Shown: in pieces, positions 1 to 9,211 of the stretch
How positions within the stretch are numbered: position 1 is the first letter of the stretch
How the letters are laid out: every line of letters starts with the position of its first letter
Assembly (NCBI GenBank): GCA_963794745.1
Contig: CAWCEZ010000012.1
Coordinates: 234,047 to 298,046 of the forward strand
Origin: Fen-671 sp963794745
GTDB lineage: Bacteria > Actinomycetota > Acidimicrobiia > Acidimicrobiales > Palsa-688
DNA length: 64,000 bases
Reading direction: 5' to 3'
The notes under the pieces: model-generated
The model's database searches: none
What the model was told of the DNA's origin: nothing
The model's input: only the letters and a program-made list of their open reading frames with translations
Program-made: the position numbers and the translations under genes

Positions 1-1877
1 TGTTGACGGTGCCGGGTGAGGCGACGCCGAGTTGCGCCTGTGCCGCCGGGACCGACGGAGGCGGGGGAGGGGCCGCGCCCTGGCCATATGACATCCCAGT
101 CCTGGTTTGCCTGGAGAAGGTCCATGAACACTAAGGACTTCGAGCCAATGTCTGCCCGGTCGGCGGAAAGGGTGCCCGTCACCTGGACCAGGTCGACATA
201 GCTGTTCGAGGCGATCACCCACAGCGAGTAGTTGCCGTCGGCGAGGGCCCGCTGCGCGGGGACGGGAGCGTTCATCCCGGTCGGCAAAAGCATGTAGCGG
301 ACACCGAAAAGGGCATAGTCCGCCGGGTCGTCCTCGTCGAACTGAATTTCGGGGTCAAGCATCAACGACAAGCTCGGTACGGTGTACGCCACTTCGTCGA
401 TGTCTTGGCTTTCGATGTACTTGTAGACAGGTACGTACCCGACGGTGAACTCCTGGCCCCAATTGATGGACTGGCCTGCGTAGGTCCGGCCACCGCCATG
501 GTCCTTTATGTAGCTGAGCAACGGGGCTATTTGGGCGCCTTGGGTCGCGTCCTCGCCCCGCTGGTAGGAGATGGCAGCCGCATTGCGCTGGTCGTAGTGC
601 GAGACCGCTCTCGCGGCGGGCCAAAAGCACGCCGCTAAGCCGGCGGCTACGGCCGACAGGGCCGCCAGGCGTGCTCGCCGGGAGGTCGCTATCGCATTAA
701 CTGTCGAGGCGGAGGCCTGCCATAGCGCGACGATCAGTAGGCCTGCCAGGTAGAGACCGGCGAGTTGGCTCCCCATCGTGAAGCGGCGGAAGTACAGGTC
801 TGCGTGCCCTGGCACCAAGTCTGCGATGCGGCCCCACGTGGTCGGGCCAAAGCTGAGCAGAAAGCTCGCTACCGCCAAAGAGACCAGAGCGCGCATGAGC
901 GGGTCCCGTCGCCACCTCACGATCGCCATTGCTGCGCCAAGGAGCACGGCAACGGTGATCGCCGGGACGGCGTGGTGCGCGTCAAAGATCCGCCCGGTGA
1001 ACAACCAAACGACCTCTTGGCGCGCACCGTAGCCCCTCACGTAGCCAGTCGTCGCCAGTTCCTGGTTGATCGCCGACCACTTGGTGAACAAGATGAGCGG
1101 GACGATCACCCAAGCGGCAGCCGCCAACGATCCAAGGAAAACGGCGGCCGCTCGTACGAGCCGGCGCCGCAGCGGTCCGTCCGCGACCAACGCGACAACG
1201 ATGATCCCGAGGAAAGCAAGGTCGCCGCTCATGAAATGAAGTGCCACGGTAAGGCCGGTCAATGCTCCCGCGAGCCAGAGATAGCGCGCATCGCGCATCG
1301 CCCTCCAGCTGGCCGCCCAGGCGAACGGGAGGACCCAGGAGCCCACAAGCTGGGTCCAGACCTCGGCTCCCCCGACCCACAGGTAGGCACCCCGCTCGTA
1401 ACCGACGCCCGTAAAGCTCACTATGAAAGGCGAGAGCATCGCCGCAATGGCGGCCGCGCCCCTTGGTAAGCCGAACAACCGTGCCGACGAATAGATCACG
1501 AAGGGCCATAGCGATAAGAGCAGGTAGACCGACCAGCGAAAGGCCGTGTCCGGCCCGACTACCACCCCGACGAGACCGGTGAGCACCGACCCAAGGCTCT
1601 GGTAATGAAGGTATTGGGCCGAACCCAAGCCGATGTAGGGGAACCACGAAGTGTAGGGGTCCCTGCCGGAGCTGATGACGCTGCTCGCGTAGCGGGCCAT
1701 CATCTCGTGGACGGAGCCGTCGTTCAAGAACGCGACGGGCAGCACAACCGAGCGAAGGCTCCACAGGTTCCAGGCAACGACCGCCGCCACCGCCAACAAC
1801 GGACCGGGGACCTCGCGCCCGAGGCGGGCGAGCTTGCCGATTAGCGCGGAATGGTTAGCAGCATATATCAGCCCCAC
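1..1877 (-). CDS. Polytopic membrane protein, GT-C/YfhO-like (3' end outside window)
   Basis: On the minus strand one frame stays open from about 1877 to the left edge, roughly 625 residues, so the C-terminus is missing. It has many hydrophobic spans (for example VYLLLSLWPFVIYSSARL and LGIIVVALVA) with charged loops, and an early loop with Asp and Glu (LNDGSVHEMMARY). This layout resembles GT-C-type glycosyltransferases and YfhO-like membrane proteins that act on lipid-linked sugars, but no diagnostic motif confirms it. The best start is a GTG at 1877, 26 bases after the stop of the upstream GGDEF-EAL gene, so the two may be co-transcribed. Near position 100 a Pro/Ala-rich frame reads better, suggesting an indel. 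Confidence 0.6.
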   Translation of the reverse strand, partial: MGLIYAANHSALIGKLARLGREVPGPLLAVAAVVAWNLWSLRSVVLPVAFLNDGSVHEMMARYASSVISSGRDPYTSWFPYIGLGSAQYLHYQSLGSVLTGLVGVVVGPDTAFRWSVYLLLSLWPFVIYSSARLFGLPRGAAAIAAMLSPFIVSFTGVGYERGAYLWVGGAEVWTQLVGSWVLPFAWAASWRAMRDARYLWLAGALTGLTVALHFMSGDLAFLGIIVVALVADGPLRRRLVRAAAVFLGSLAAAAWVIVPLILFTKWSAINQELATTGYVRGYGARQEVVWLFTGRIFDAHHAVPAITVAVLLGAAMAIVRWRRDPLMRALVSLAVASFLLSFGPTTWGRIADLVPGHADLYFRRFTMGSQLAGLYLAGLLIVALWQASASTVNAIATSRRARLAALSAVAAGLAACFWPAARAVSHYDQRNAAAISYQRGEDATQGAQIAPLLSYIKDHGGGRTYAGQSINWGQEFTVGYVPVYKYIESQDIDEVAYTVPSLSLMLDPEIQFDEDDPADYALFGVRYMLLPTGMNAPVPAQRALADGNYSLWVIASNSYVDLVQVTGTLSADRADIGSKSLVFMDLLQANQDWDVIWPGRGPSPASVGPGGTGATRRRLTRHRQ

Positions 1878-1902
1878 CGCACCGAACGAGCCGCGCCGGC
1901 GC

Positions 1903-4900
1903 CTAGGGGACCAGTAGCGGGGCAGGCCTCAGTTGGAAGCCTTGAGCCGTTCCTGTTCGCGTACCGGGTTGCTCTGCGGTGAACCGGCCGGTCGCGATGA
2001 GGTGCTCGAGGGCCATCGCCGGGACGGCGGGCGAGAACAGGTAGCCCTGGCCCCAGCCGCACCCGAGGTCGCGCAAACAGGCTTGCTGGTGCGGCGTCTC
2101 GACGCCTTCGGCGATGACGATGACGCCTAGGTTCTTGCCGAGTTGCACGATCGTGCGGACGAGTTCGGTGGTGCGTTCGTCGTGGCCCAGCCCTGCAACG
2201 AAACTCTTGTCGATCTTCAGTGCGTCGATAGGCAAGCGGTGGATCGCCTGCAGGGATGAATACCCGGTCCCGAAATCGTCGACGTGGACCTGTAGGCCCC
2301 GGGCGTGAAGTTCATGGAGCACGATAAGGGCGCGTTCCAAATTGTCGATGATCACGCCTTCGGTTATCTCAAAAGCGAGGCGCTCAGGAAGTACGCCGCT
2401 TTCTGTCAGCACGAAGTCGATATGGTCCAGCAAGCGCGGGCTCCAGAATTCGCGGTTCGACAGGTTGAGGCTGACCCGGACGTCGGGGCCTAAGAGCTCG
2501 ACAGAGTTCCAAAGCGTCAATTGACGGCAGGCCTCGGCCGCGACCCAACGGCCCATCGGCACGATCAGGCCCGAGTCCTCGGCTACTTGCAAGAACTCGA
2601 GAGGGGTAACGAGGCCTCGCACCGGGTGGCGCCATCGCACGAGCGCCTCGAGGCCCATTACCTCGCCGGTGCCGATGTGCACCACAGGCTGGTAATGGAG
2701 CTCCATCTGGCTACTGTCCTGCCCACGCTTTTCGATCGCTTGGCGTAGTTCGGTCTCGGTCTTGAGGCGTGCCATTGCGGTCGCGTGCATCGACGAGTCA
2801 AATATCGCGTAGGTCCCCCGGCCGTTTGATTTTGCCCGGTACATTGCGATGTCTGCGTCGCGTAAAACGTCGTCAGGCCGGTCGTAGCCCGTCGAGCTCA
2901 TTGCAACGCCGATGCTCGCCGTGACGACGATCTCATGGCCGTCCACGTCGTAAATCGCGCCGAGGTTCTCGAGGAGCCGGCGGACCACCCCTTTTACCGT
3001 GGGCGTGTCGGGGATGTCCAGCAGCAGCACCGCAAACTCGTCGCCCCCGAAGCGGGCAGCGGTGTCGGCCTCGCGCAGCTGGGCGCGAATGCGGTCGGCC
3101 ACCTGGACCAGCAGCTTGTCACCCATCTGGTGGCCCAGGCTGTCGTTCAGGATCTTGAACCCGTCGAGGTCCAGCCACAGCACCGTGTAGGTGTGGTTGC
3201 TCCTTCGTTTGGAGTTGGCCAGTGCCTGGGTCAGGCGGTCCAAGAAAAGCGCCCTGTTGGGCAGGCCGGTCAAGCTGTCGTAAAGAGCCTGTTGGCGCAG
3301 CCGCTCTTCTAGCAGGCGCTGCTCAGTAATGTCGGTGAGGGACCCGACGATCCGCGTTGCCGGCCGGCCGAGACCTGGGACTGCCAGGCCCCTGCAGAGC
3401 AGCCACAGGTAGCTTCCGTCGCTCGACTTGACGCGGTGCTCGTGCAGGATCGAAGCCTGTTCGCCGAGTTTCAGGCCGACGATCGCGGACATGAGGGCGG
3501 CACGGTCTTCAGGATGTACCCGGCCGAGCCACTCGTCGGGGTTCGTGCCGATGGCGTCCTCGGTGTAGCCGAGCATCTCGCTCCAACGCGCCGAGTAATA
3601 AACCGTTCCCTTGTCGAGGTCCCAGTCCCAAAGGCCGTCGTTAGCAGCCCGCGCCGCTAGCGCGTAGCGCTCCTCGCTCTCACGCACGGCCTGGGCCATT
3701 TCTCGCTCACGTCGGTACGAAAGTGCTAGCTGCTCGCCTCGCTCGTGGAGCTGTTGGCTGCGCTCGCGCAGCGATTCGAGTACGTACTGGTAGTCGAGGG
3801 CCTCGCTGAGGAGCGCCTCCCACTGGAAATACGTGTCCTGGCCTAGGAAGCCGGTGTCAAGAGGGACCGCCACCGACAGGATCCCCCAGTCAATGTCCTC
3901 GCTCGTCACCGGGAAGTGCATCAGTACATTTCCTTGACCGGCCATCTGGAAAAGCTCTACGGGGGGAAAGGCTTCCACTTCATAGGAAGTGGCGCTCATT
4001 GCGAACGGGCGGCCTGTCGAGTCGAAGGTGCCGACCACTTCAAGCTCGGGCCCACTTGGCTCTCGGGCCGTTTGCGCCTCGTAGCCGGGGCTGAGCGAGC
4101 TCTGCCCGTCCACGCCAAGCCGTCGCAGGTCAAGGTTGCTCCTGGAGGCGGCGTTGTGATCGTCGTCGCGCGCGGCGTTGGGCGCCTCGCCGTCGCTCTT
4201 CCACAGTGCCAAGACGCCGGCAATGGCCTTGGTGCGTGCCAGCCACCCGAGCGCACGCGGGTCGGCTTCGTGGCTTCGCAGCAAGTCGAGGCTTATTTCA
4301 TGCTCATCGCGGATTGCCTTGCGCAGCTCGTAGTAGGCGTCGTTGCGCTCGTTCAGCAAGGCCTTGGAAAGCCCCAGCCGGACTTCGGCCCAGCAGTTGT
4401 TCAGCCTGGCGAGAGCCTCTTGGCCGCCCAGGCCGGCCGCGTCAACGAGCTGCGAGCTGAGCTCGTTGGTAAAGGCCAGGATCGCGTCGAAGGTTTCCTG
4501 GCAGGGCCCGAGCTTGTACAGCTCCTGGCAGGCCTGGCCAAGTTTGACGAGGTTTTCGGGGTTGACCTCGCCGACGGCTGCCTGGCGCAAGGTGCTCTCC
4601 ATTGCGCCCACCATCCTGGAGACCTTCTCCTGCGGGAACGCCTGGCTCGGGCCAGTGGCTGGTGGCGCGATCTTGCGCAGCGCCTCCGTGAGGCTCGCAA
4701 CGGGGTCCTGGGGCTCCTTGTTAGTTGCAACGTCCCGGCTGAGAGGCCTGGGGGCACATCCGCAGCTCTCGCGGGCGATGAAACACCCGTCCACGACATA
4801 GTGACCAGCCGTCACCACCTCGCCGGCGACCATCTGCATAACCAAATGGGCGGCCTGCCTGCCCATTTCCTCCAGGTTCTGGGAGACGCTCGACAGGCTG

Positions 4901-5595
4901 GGCGACAGGGAGCTGACGCCCGGCATATCGTCGAAACCCGTGATGGCCTGGTCGTTCGGCAACACGTAGCCGGCTTCCTTGAGAGCTGACATGATGCCCG
5001 CCGCGTTTAGGTCCGTCGCTGCCACCACGGCAGTCGAGGGCAGCCCAGCCGCCAACATGGCCTCGGCCGCGTGCCGCCCGGCGAACTCGTGGTTGTCCTC
5101 GATGTCGTACATGAGAGCGGGATCAGGCTCGCTCCCGTGCGCCAGCAGCGCATCGCGGTAGGCGGCGTAGCGCTCGCTCACGTCGTACTGCTGCATGCTC
5201 CCGGCAAAAGCAATCCGAGTGTGGCCGTGCTCCAGGAGGTGCTCCACCGCTTGGCGGATGCCACCTTGGTTGTCCGGCAGGACGGCCGGGTACGAGAACC
5301 CGGGCTCCGCGTGGCCGAGGGCGACCACCGGCTTGCCGGCCTCTCGGAGCTTTTCGAGGTACTCGAGCGAGATGGCGTTCGCGATGGTCACGAAGCCGTC
5401 GATGCGGTCCCATCCCAGGTGGGGGAGGTCTTCGATGACATGTTCTCTGTGGTACCCGGAGCTGAAAGCTGCCGTCGAGATGGCGGTGAGCCGCCCGCCG
5501 GCAGCCGAGACCGCCTGGTTAACGGCAGAAATGAGCGAGCCGTAGTAGTAGCCCGCCATCAACGGCGACAGTATCCCGATCGTCGGACCTTCCAA
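1903..5595 (-). CDS. LacI-type periplasmic-binding-fold sensor fused to PAS-GGDEF-EAL
   Basis: A 1230-residue c-di-GMP enzyme. Residues 1-275 form a LacI/GalR-type sugar-binding domain (GPTIGILSPLMAGYYYG at the start, VAATDLNAAGIM and ITGFDDMP later) without the usual DNA-binding helix-turn-helix. A middle helical region follows, then PAS from about 637, GGDEF intact near 849 (RFGGDEFAVLL) and EAL from about 980. The EAL domain keeps EALVRW, DDFGTGYSSL and AEGVE, so both cyclase and phosphodiesterase sites look complete. No signal peptide or membrane span is seen, so it should sense a ligand in the cytoplasm. The start is a TTG, with no ATG or GTG in frame before it back to the preceding stop, so the true N-terminus is uncertain. 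Confidence 0.9.
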   Translation of the reverse strand: MEGPTIGILSPLMAGYYYGSLISAVNQAVSAAGGRLTAISTAAFSSGYHREHVIEDLPHLGWDRIDGFVTIANAISLEYLEKLREAGKPVVALGHAEPGFSYPAVLPDNQGGIRQAVEHLLEHGHTRIAFAGSMQQYDVSERYAAYRDALLAHGSEPDPALMYDIEDNHEFAGRHAAEAMLAAGLPSTAVVAATDLNAAGIMSALKEAGYVLPNDQAITGFDDMPGVSSLSPSLSSVSQNLEEMGRQAAHLVMQMVAGEVVTAGHYVVDGCFIARESCGCAPRPLSRDVATNKEPQDPVASLTEALRKIAPPATGPSQAFPQEKVSRMVGAMESTLRQAAVGEVNPENLVKLGQACQELYKLGPCQETFDAILAFTNELSSQLVDAAGLGGQEALARLNNCWAEVRLGLSKALLNERNDAYYELRKAIRDEHEISLDLLRSHEADPRALGWLARTKAIAGVLALWKSDGEAPNAARDDDHNAASRSNLDLRRLGVDGQSSLSPGYEAQTAREPSGPELEVVGTFDSTGRPFAMSATSYEVEAFPPVELFQMAGQGNVLMHFPVTSEDIDWGILSVAVPLDTGFLGQDTYFQWEALLSEALDYQYVLESLRERSQQLHERGEQLALSYRREREMAQAVRESEERYALAARAANDGLWDWDLDKGTVYYSARWSEMLGYTEDAIGTNPDEWLGRVHPEDRAALMSAIVGLKLGEQASILHEHRVKSSDGSYLWLLCRGLAVPGLGRPATRIVGSLTDITEQRLLEERLRQQALYDSLTGLPNRALFLDRLTQALANSKRRSNHTYTVLWLDLDGFKILNDSLGHQMGDKLLVQVADRIRAQLREADTAARFGGDEFAVLLLDIPDTPTVKGVVRRLLENLGAIYDVDGHEIVVTASIGVAMSSTGYDRPDDVLRDADIAMYRAKSNGRGTYAIFDSSMHATAMARLKTETELRQAIEKRGQDSSQMELHYQPVVHIGTGEVMGLEALVRWRHPVRGLVTPLEFLQVAEDSGLIVPMGRWVAAEACRQLTLWNSVELLGPDVRVSLNLSNREFWSPRLLDHIDFVLTESGVLPERLAFEITEGVIIDNLERALIVLHELHARGLQVHVDDFGTGYSSLQAIHRLPIDALKIDKSFVAGLGHDERTTELVRTIVQLGKNLGVIVIAEGVETPHQQACLRDLGCGWGQGYLFSPAVPAMALEHLIATGRFTAEQPGTRTGTAQGFQLRPAPLLVP

Positions 5596-6105
5596 AGCGG
5601 CTCCTAGCGCTGCGGTGGCGGAGGTTAGGCGGCGCCTCGCTTGGTTGTATATATCGTCGGGAGCGGTCCTCGGTTGAACGGAACACTAAAAAGAGCACGT
5701 CACGACCGTGATGTGGTTGACCTGCCGGCGGAGACGGGCCTTCGGGACCATCTCCCCTGCGCCTCAGCCTTTCGAGCCCGAATTCTTCTTGTCCAGGCTC
5801 ACCTGCGCAGCTCGCAGTCGCTGTTCGGCAACGGCGATTAGCCCGATGATCGTTGTTTGTTGGAGCGTGATTTCCCCGTTCCCACCCTCGGTCGGCCATG
5901 ATCAGTTCCTGGTAGTGCCCGGTGCTCGGCGAACGGTACTCGGTGCTGGGCTTGCGCTGTGAGTTGAATTGCTCGCCCCTCAGAACGCCAGGAGGTACCC
6001 GCACAGAGCGCTTATCGCCGACTAACCGCCGCGCCCGCTCGCGCTTGCTCCATGACGGGAGCGTCGTCTCGTTCCCGGTGCAGACCAGGTTCCGAGTAGC
6101 AGTCG
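5596..6105. other. Gene-free stretch between divergent genes
   Basis: About 510 bases upstream of the LacI-GGDEF-EAL gene. I see no convincing coding frame and no clear terminator. Overlapping open frames here have arginine- and proline-rich, low-information translations. The region presumably holds the promoters for the minus-strand gene and for the DUF664 fragment on the plus strand. Confidence 0.4.
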
Positions 6106-6603
6106 GTGGCGCTAGCGTCGACCGTGAAATGGGGGAACTTGACGAGCACGGGTGTTCCGAGCCGCCTTTGGGTAGATGAGGAGGCCACTCTGGTCGGGTT
6201 CCTGGAGGGGCAGCGGGCGACGTTCGCCTGGAAGTGCGCCGGGGTGGACGCCGCCGGTTTGAGCGCAACCGTCGCCTCGTCGATGACCCTGGGGGGCCTG
6301 CTCAAGCACCAGGCTCGGAGCGAGGACTACTGGTTCTCTCACCAGCTCCTCGGGCGGGACATCGGGGTGCCGTGGGGTTCACTGGACTGGGGCCCCGACT
6401 GGAAGTGGCACTCACTGGGGGACACCCCCCAGGGTCTATGCGCGCTCTGGGAGCAGAACGTCGAGCGCTCCCGAGCCGCGCTCGGACAAGTGCTCCGGTC
6501 CGACGGGCGGCGTCGGCGCTCTGGTGATCGTGATGAGATCAGGTCGGCCCATCTGCACCGACCGCACGACATTCCTTTTGCACTAGGCGAAAGCGCCCGA
6601 TGA
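6106..6603 (+). CDS. DinB/DUF664-family protein, C-terminus altered or lost
   Basis: The first 110 residues match DUF664, a DinB-fold family that includes mycothiol-dependent enzymes: EEATLVGFLEGQRATFAWK, then MTLGGLLKHQARSEDYWF containing a metal-binding-type His. The final helix with the expected ARHxGHxD motif is absent. After about residue 118 the sequence turns arginine-rich and ends, and I could not find the missing part in another frame nearby. This is either a truncated remnant or a short divergent member. The GTG at 6106 is used as start; a GTG at 6124 is an alternative. It stands alone between two minus-strand genes. Confidence 0.6.
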   Translation: MALASTVKWGNLTSTGVPSRLWVDEEATLVGFLEGQRATFAWKCAGVDAAGLSATVASSMTLGGLLKHQARSEDYWFSHQLLGRDIGVPWGSLDWGPDWKWHSLGDTPQGLCALWEQNVERSRAALGQVLRSDGRRRRSGDRDEIRSAHLHRPHDIPFALGESAR

Positions 6604-6829
6604 CGGATCTGCCGGCTTCACCAGACGTGGTCCTTGTCACTTTCGGTGGCGAACTGGCCGTCAATCGGCCGTAGCAACTAGAAGGCTCCCGGCAGATTCT
6701 TGTTGGCCGCCAACTTTGCCCGTGCAGGCTCACCTTTGACCTCTTGGGCATGCTCGCTAACGCCGAACCTCTGCCGTCATGGAGGCAGCAGCTCTGCGCG
6801 CGCCCGGACCATGATCTCCCACCGCATCG

Positions 6830-8066
6830 TCACGCAAGGACGTTCACCAGGTGAGCCGTGTTGGGAGCATAATTTGTATGGAGGACCAGTGCCGCCGCAC
6901 CGAGGGCTGCACCGTCGCCGCCCATCTCTGAAATCGCCACGCGCACGGTATGGGTCTTGCGCGCTAGGGGGCGAGAGCACAGGAACTCGGTGACCTTGTC
7001 CTTGTATATGTCGCCAACGTGGGTGACGCCTTTGCCGCCTAACACCACCAGCTCGACATCGAGGGCGTTCGCGATGGTGACTGCGCACTCCGCTATGTAC
7101 TCGGCGGCCTTGTCTATGACGCGCCTGGCCACATCACGCGCTCGACCGCAGCAAGGCAGATGGCGGCATGGTCGACCAACCCAGGGTCCTTGTGGTAGGC
7201 GGGGGCCAAAAGGCTCTCCCTACCCATGTCCAGCTCGGCATGGACATTTCTTGTGATCGCGGCCGAACTGCACATGGCTTCCAAACATCCGCAGTTCCCG
7301 CAATAACACGGGGCCCCATTTGGTTCTACGACGATGTGCCCAAACTCTCCGGCATTTAGCGACACACCCCGGTAGATATTGTTGGACAGGAACATCGCTC
7401 CGCCGATGCCGGTACCGAGGTACAAGAACGCGAAGTCAGAAGCTGAGCGGCCGTGGCCAGCCCACCGTTCCCCGATGGCGGCGGAGTTTGCGTCGTTGTC
7501 GATGATGACCTCAAACCCGATGTAGTGCTTGAGGAGCGGCTTGATCGGCACTTCTGTCCAACAGTCTCGCCGCGGCGGGGATACGACGAGGCCCTGGCGC
7601 TGGTCGATCGGGCCGGGGCAGGCCGCCCCCACTCCCAGCACTCGTTCGTCGAGTACCCCAGGTTGGCCAGCAGCTTGCGAGCTACCTGGGCGGCCTGGTT
7701 GATGAGCGCTTCGGGCTTGAGGCCGGGCGAGAGCGCTTGATGCGAGCGGGCCAGTGCCTGCCCCGTCATGTCTACTACCACTATCGACATCTCAGTGGGG
7801 TCGAAGTGGATGCCCACCGCGTAGGCGGCGGTCGGGTTGATGCAGAGCGTTCGTCTCGGCTTGCCACCAGCCGAGGGTATGGTCCCGCTCTCCTGCACGA
7901 TGCCGCTCTCTATCAGCCGGCGGACTATGACCGATACAGTCTGGGCGGTGAGCCCCGTGCGCTGTGCGATCTCGACACGGCTTGTCCCTTCCGACACCTG
8001 GATGGAGCTGAGCACGACGTTGGCGTTGTAGGTGCCGATCCTCGGGAGTTTGGTACCGCTGAACAT
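6830..8066 (-). CDS. ROK-family transcriptional repressor (two apparent frameshifts)
   Basis: Three frames join into a protein of about 410 residues, the usual ROK repressor length. The N-terminus is a MarR-like winged helix (RVEIAQRTGLTAQTVSVIVR). It is followed by the sugar-kinase-like fold with DNDANSAAIGE, the ATP-site glycine motif YLGTGIGGAMF and the zinc motif CYCGNCGCLE. The C-terminal frame carries LGGKGVTHVG. Breaks lie near 7640 and 7125. ROK repressors bind sugars or sugar phosphates and control carbohydrate genes, but no transport or catabolic operon sits beside this one. If the breaks are real it is a pseudogene. Clean domain continuity across them favours sequence error. Confidence 0.8.
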
Positions 8067-8295
8067 TGGCCTGCCCCTCTACCGTCTAGATCGTTTGATT
8101 CCTCGTTGCACCGAACCGGGCTCGTTGAGTTGGCGGGACGGCGTGCACAGCGGGGGCTCAGCGCCAACAACAGGAGTAGGGTCCACGGGCGGCTAGTTGA
8201 TCTGCAAAAGCAACCACAACCACAGCGTTGCGATGGCAAAGAGATGTTGTTTCGGGACCGTTCCAGTTCGAGAGGTCCCATTGTCGACAGCCTTG

Positions 8296-8899
8296 TTAGG
8301 CTGCCGTGCCGACTCGGACACCGTTCACGATCTGGACGATCGTGGTCAAATTGCTGTCATAACAGGAAGCCGAACAACCAGCAACGATAAGCCAGAGCTG
8401 GCCTCCCTTCTCGTAGGCCAGTTCATCGAAGCTGGTGCTGCCGGCTGACGACACGACCGTGAGCGCGGCCGCTGAGCCGCTCAGGCCGCCTTGGTGGACA
8501 GAATGGTGCGGCACGAGCGTTTTGACTGTGGCGCCGGAATAGCCGGGCTCAGCTTGAACCAAATATTGGGGCACCAGCTCGTAAGCCTGCGAGGGCGGCT
8601 CTATGGGAGGAACGTCCTCTACTGTCACGAAGAGCCAGGGGGCGGACGAGGCCTCCAGCACAAACGAGCTCGGCGCCTGGGACGGTGACGCTACTCAGCG
8701 CGAACAGCGGAGCGGGCGGCACGATGAACCCCGATGTGGACAGTTCCTGCTCATTTTGGACGATCCAACCTTCGGGGACATCGAAAGATATCTCTGCAGC
8801 CAAATTGCCCTCGTGGACGTTGGGTACGGCGGCACCCGGGCGAGCGAGAGCGCCAAGGAGCGCTGTTGTTAGAAGGAGATTGAAGAGGCCTCGGTTCAT
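8296..8899 (-). CDS. Secreted protein of unknown function (one apparent frameshift)
   Basis: The ATG at 8899 opens a classical signal peptide (MNRGLFNLLLTTALLGALA then RPGAAVP, cleavage likely after an Ala). The mature part begins with NLAAEISFDVPEGWIV, a beta-rich stretch like those in lipoprotein-type surface proteins. Near 8665 the frame shifts and the second part runs to 8296, with two Cys close together (CSASC) near the end. The whole is about 200 residues. I do not recognise a family. It is transcribed divergently from the large SARP regulator, and a duplicated repeat lies directly upstream, so it is a candidate target of that regulator. Confidence 0.6.
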
Positions 8900-8918
8900 G
8901 TCGTAAAACCTAAGCAAC

Positions 8919-8948
8919 AGGTATTTCCGAAACCTTTCCGCCCCGGTC
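8919..8948. promoter_or_regulatory. Repeat copy A: paired TTTCCG half-sites, candidate SARP operator
   Basis: A 30-base sequence matched at 29 positions by the copy starting at 9117. Within it TTTCCG occurs at 8924 and 8935, an 11-base pitch, which is the spacing of direct repeats bound by SARP activators. It ends 20 bases before the ATG of the divergent secreted-protein gene. A TAGGTT hexamer lies between repeat and ATG on the minus strand and could be a -10 box. The function is inferred. Confidence 0.5.
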
Positions 8949-9116
8949 AAATGCAGTTTTGGTGGGCTCTTGAGCCGCGATCGTGTGTCATCTACGCCCT
9001 ACCGGTGTGACGGGAGCGCATGCTGGGGGTGGACTGGCGGATGTACAGCCAGCGGTGACAGCTAGCGGCGCGTCGACCTGGGACGGTCCGCTCTGGGAAC
9101 GGAGCTAATGCGGAAA

Positions 9117-9146
9117 AGGTATTTCCGAAATCTTTCCGCCCCGGTC
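9117..9146. promoter_or_regulatory. Repeat copy B: paired TTTCCG half-sites
   Basis: This is the second copy of the 30-base repeat, 198 bases from copy A and in the same orientation. TTTCCG lies at 9122 and 9133, again 11 bases apart. Just outside the copy, CGGAAA at 9111 forms an inverted pair with the first TTTCCG (6-base arms, 5-base spacer). It lies about 65 bases upstream of the GTG of the SARP gene. A GATAAT hexamer about 5 bases before that GTG suggests a near-leaderless transcript. Confidence 0.45.
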
Positions 9147-9211
9147 GGAAGCAATCTGGTGGCCGCTCGTTCTGCGCTTCCCAGCGCCCGGTCGGGGTGG
9201 GATAATGCGCC

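Noticed and set aside
765..1469. Plus-strand frame of over 230 codons at the left end
   Set aside because: The minus strand over the same bases encodes a coherent polytopic membrane protein; the plus-strand translation is highly charged and low in information.
3916..4989. Open frame of over 350 codons antisense to the LacI-GGDEF-EAL gene
   Set aside because: It mirrors codon periodicity of the real gene; no domain or ribosome site supports it.
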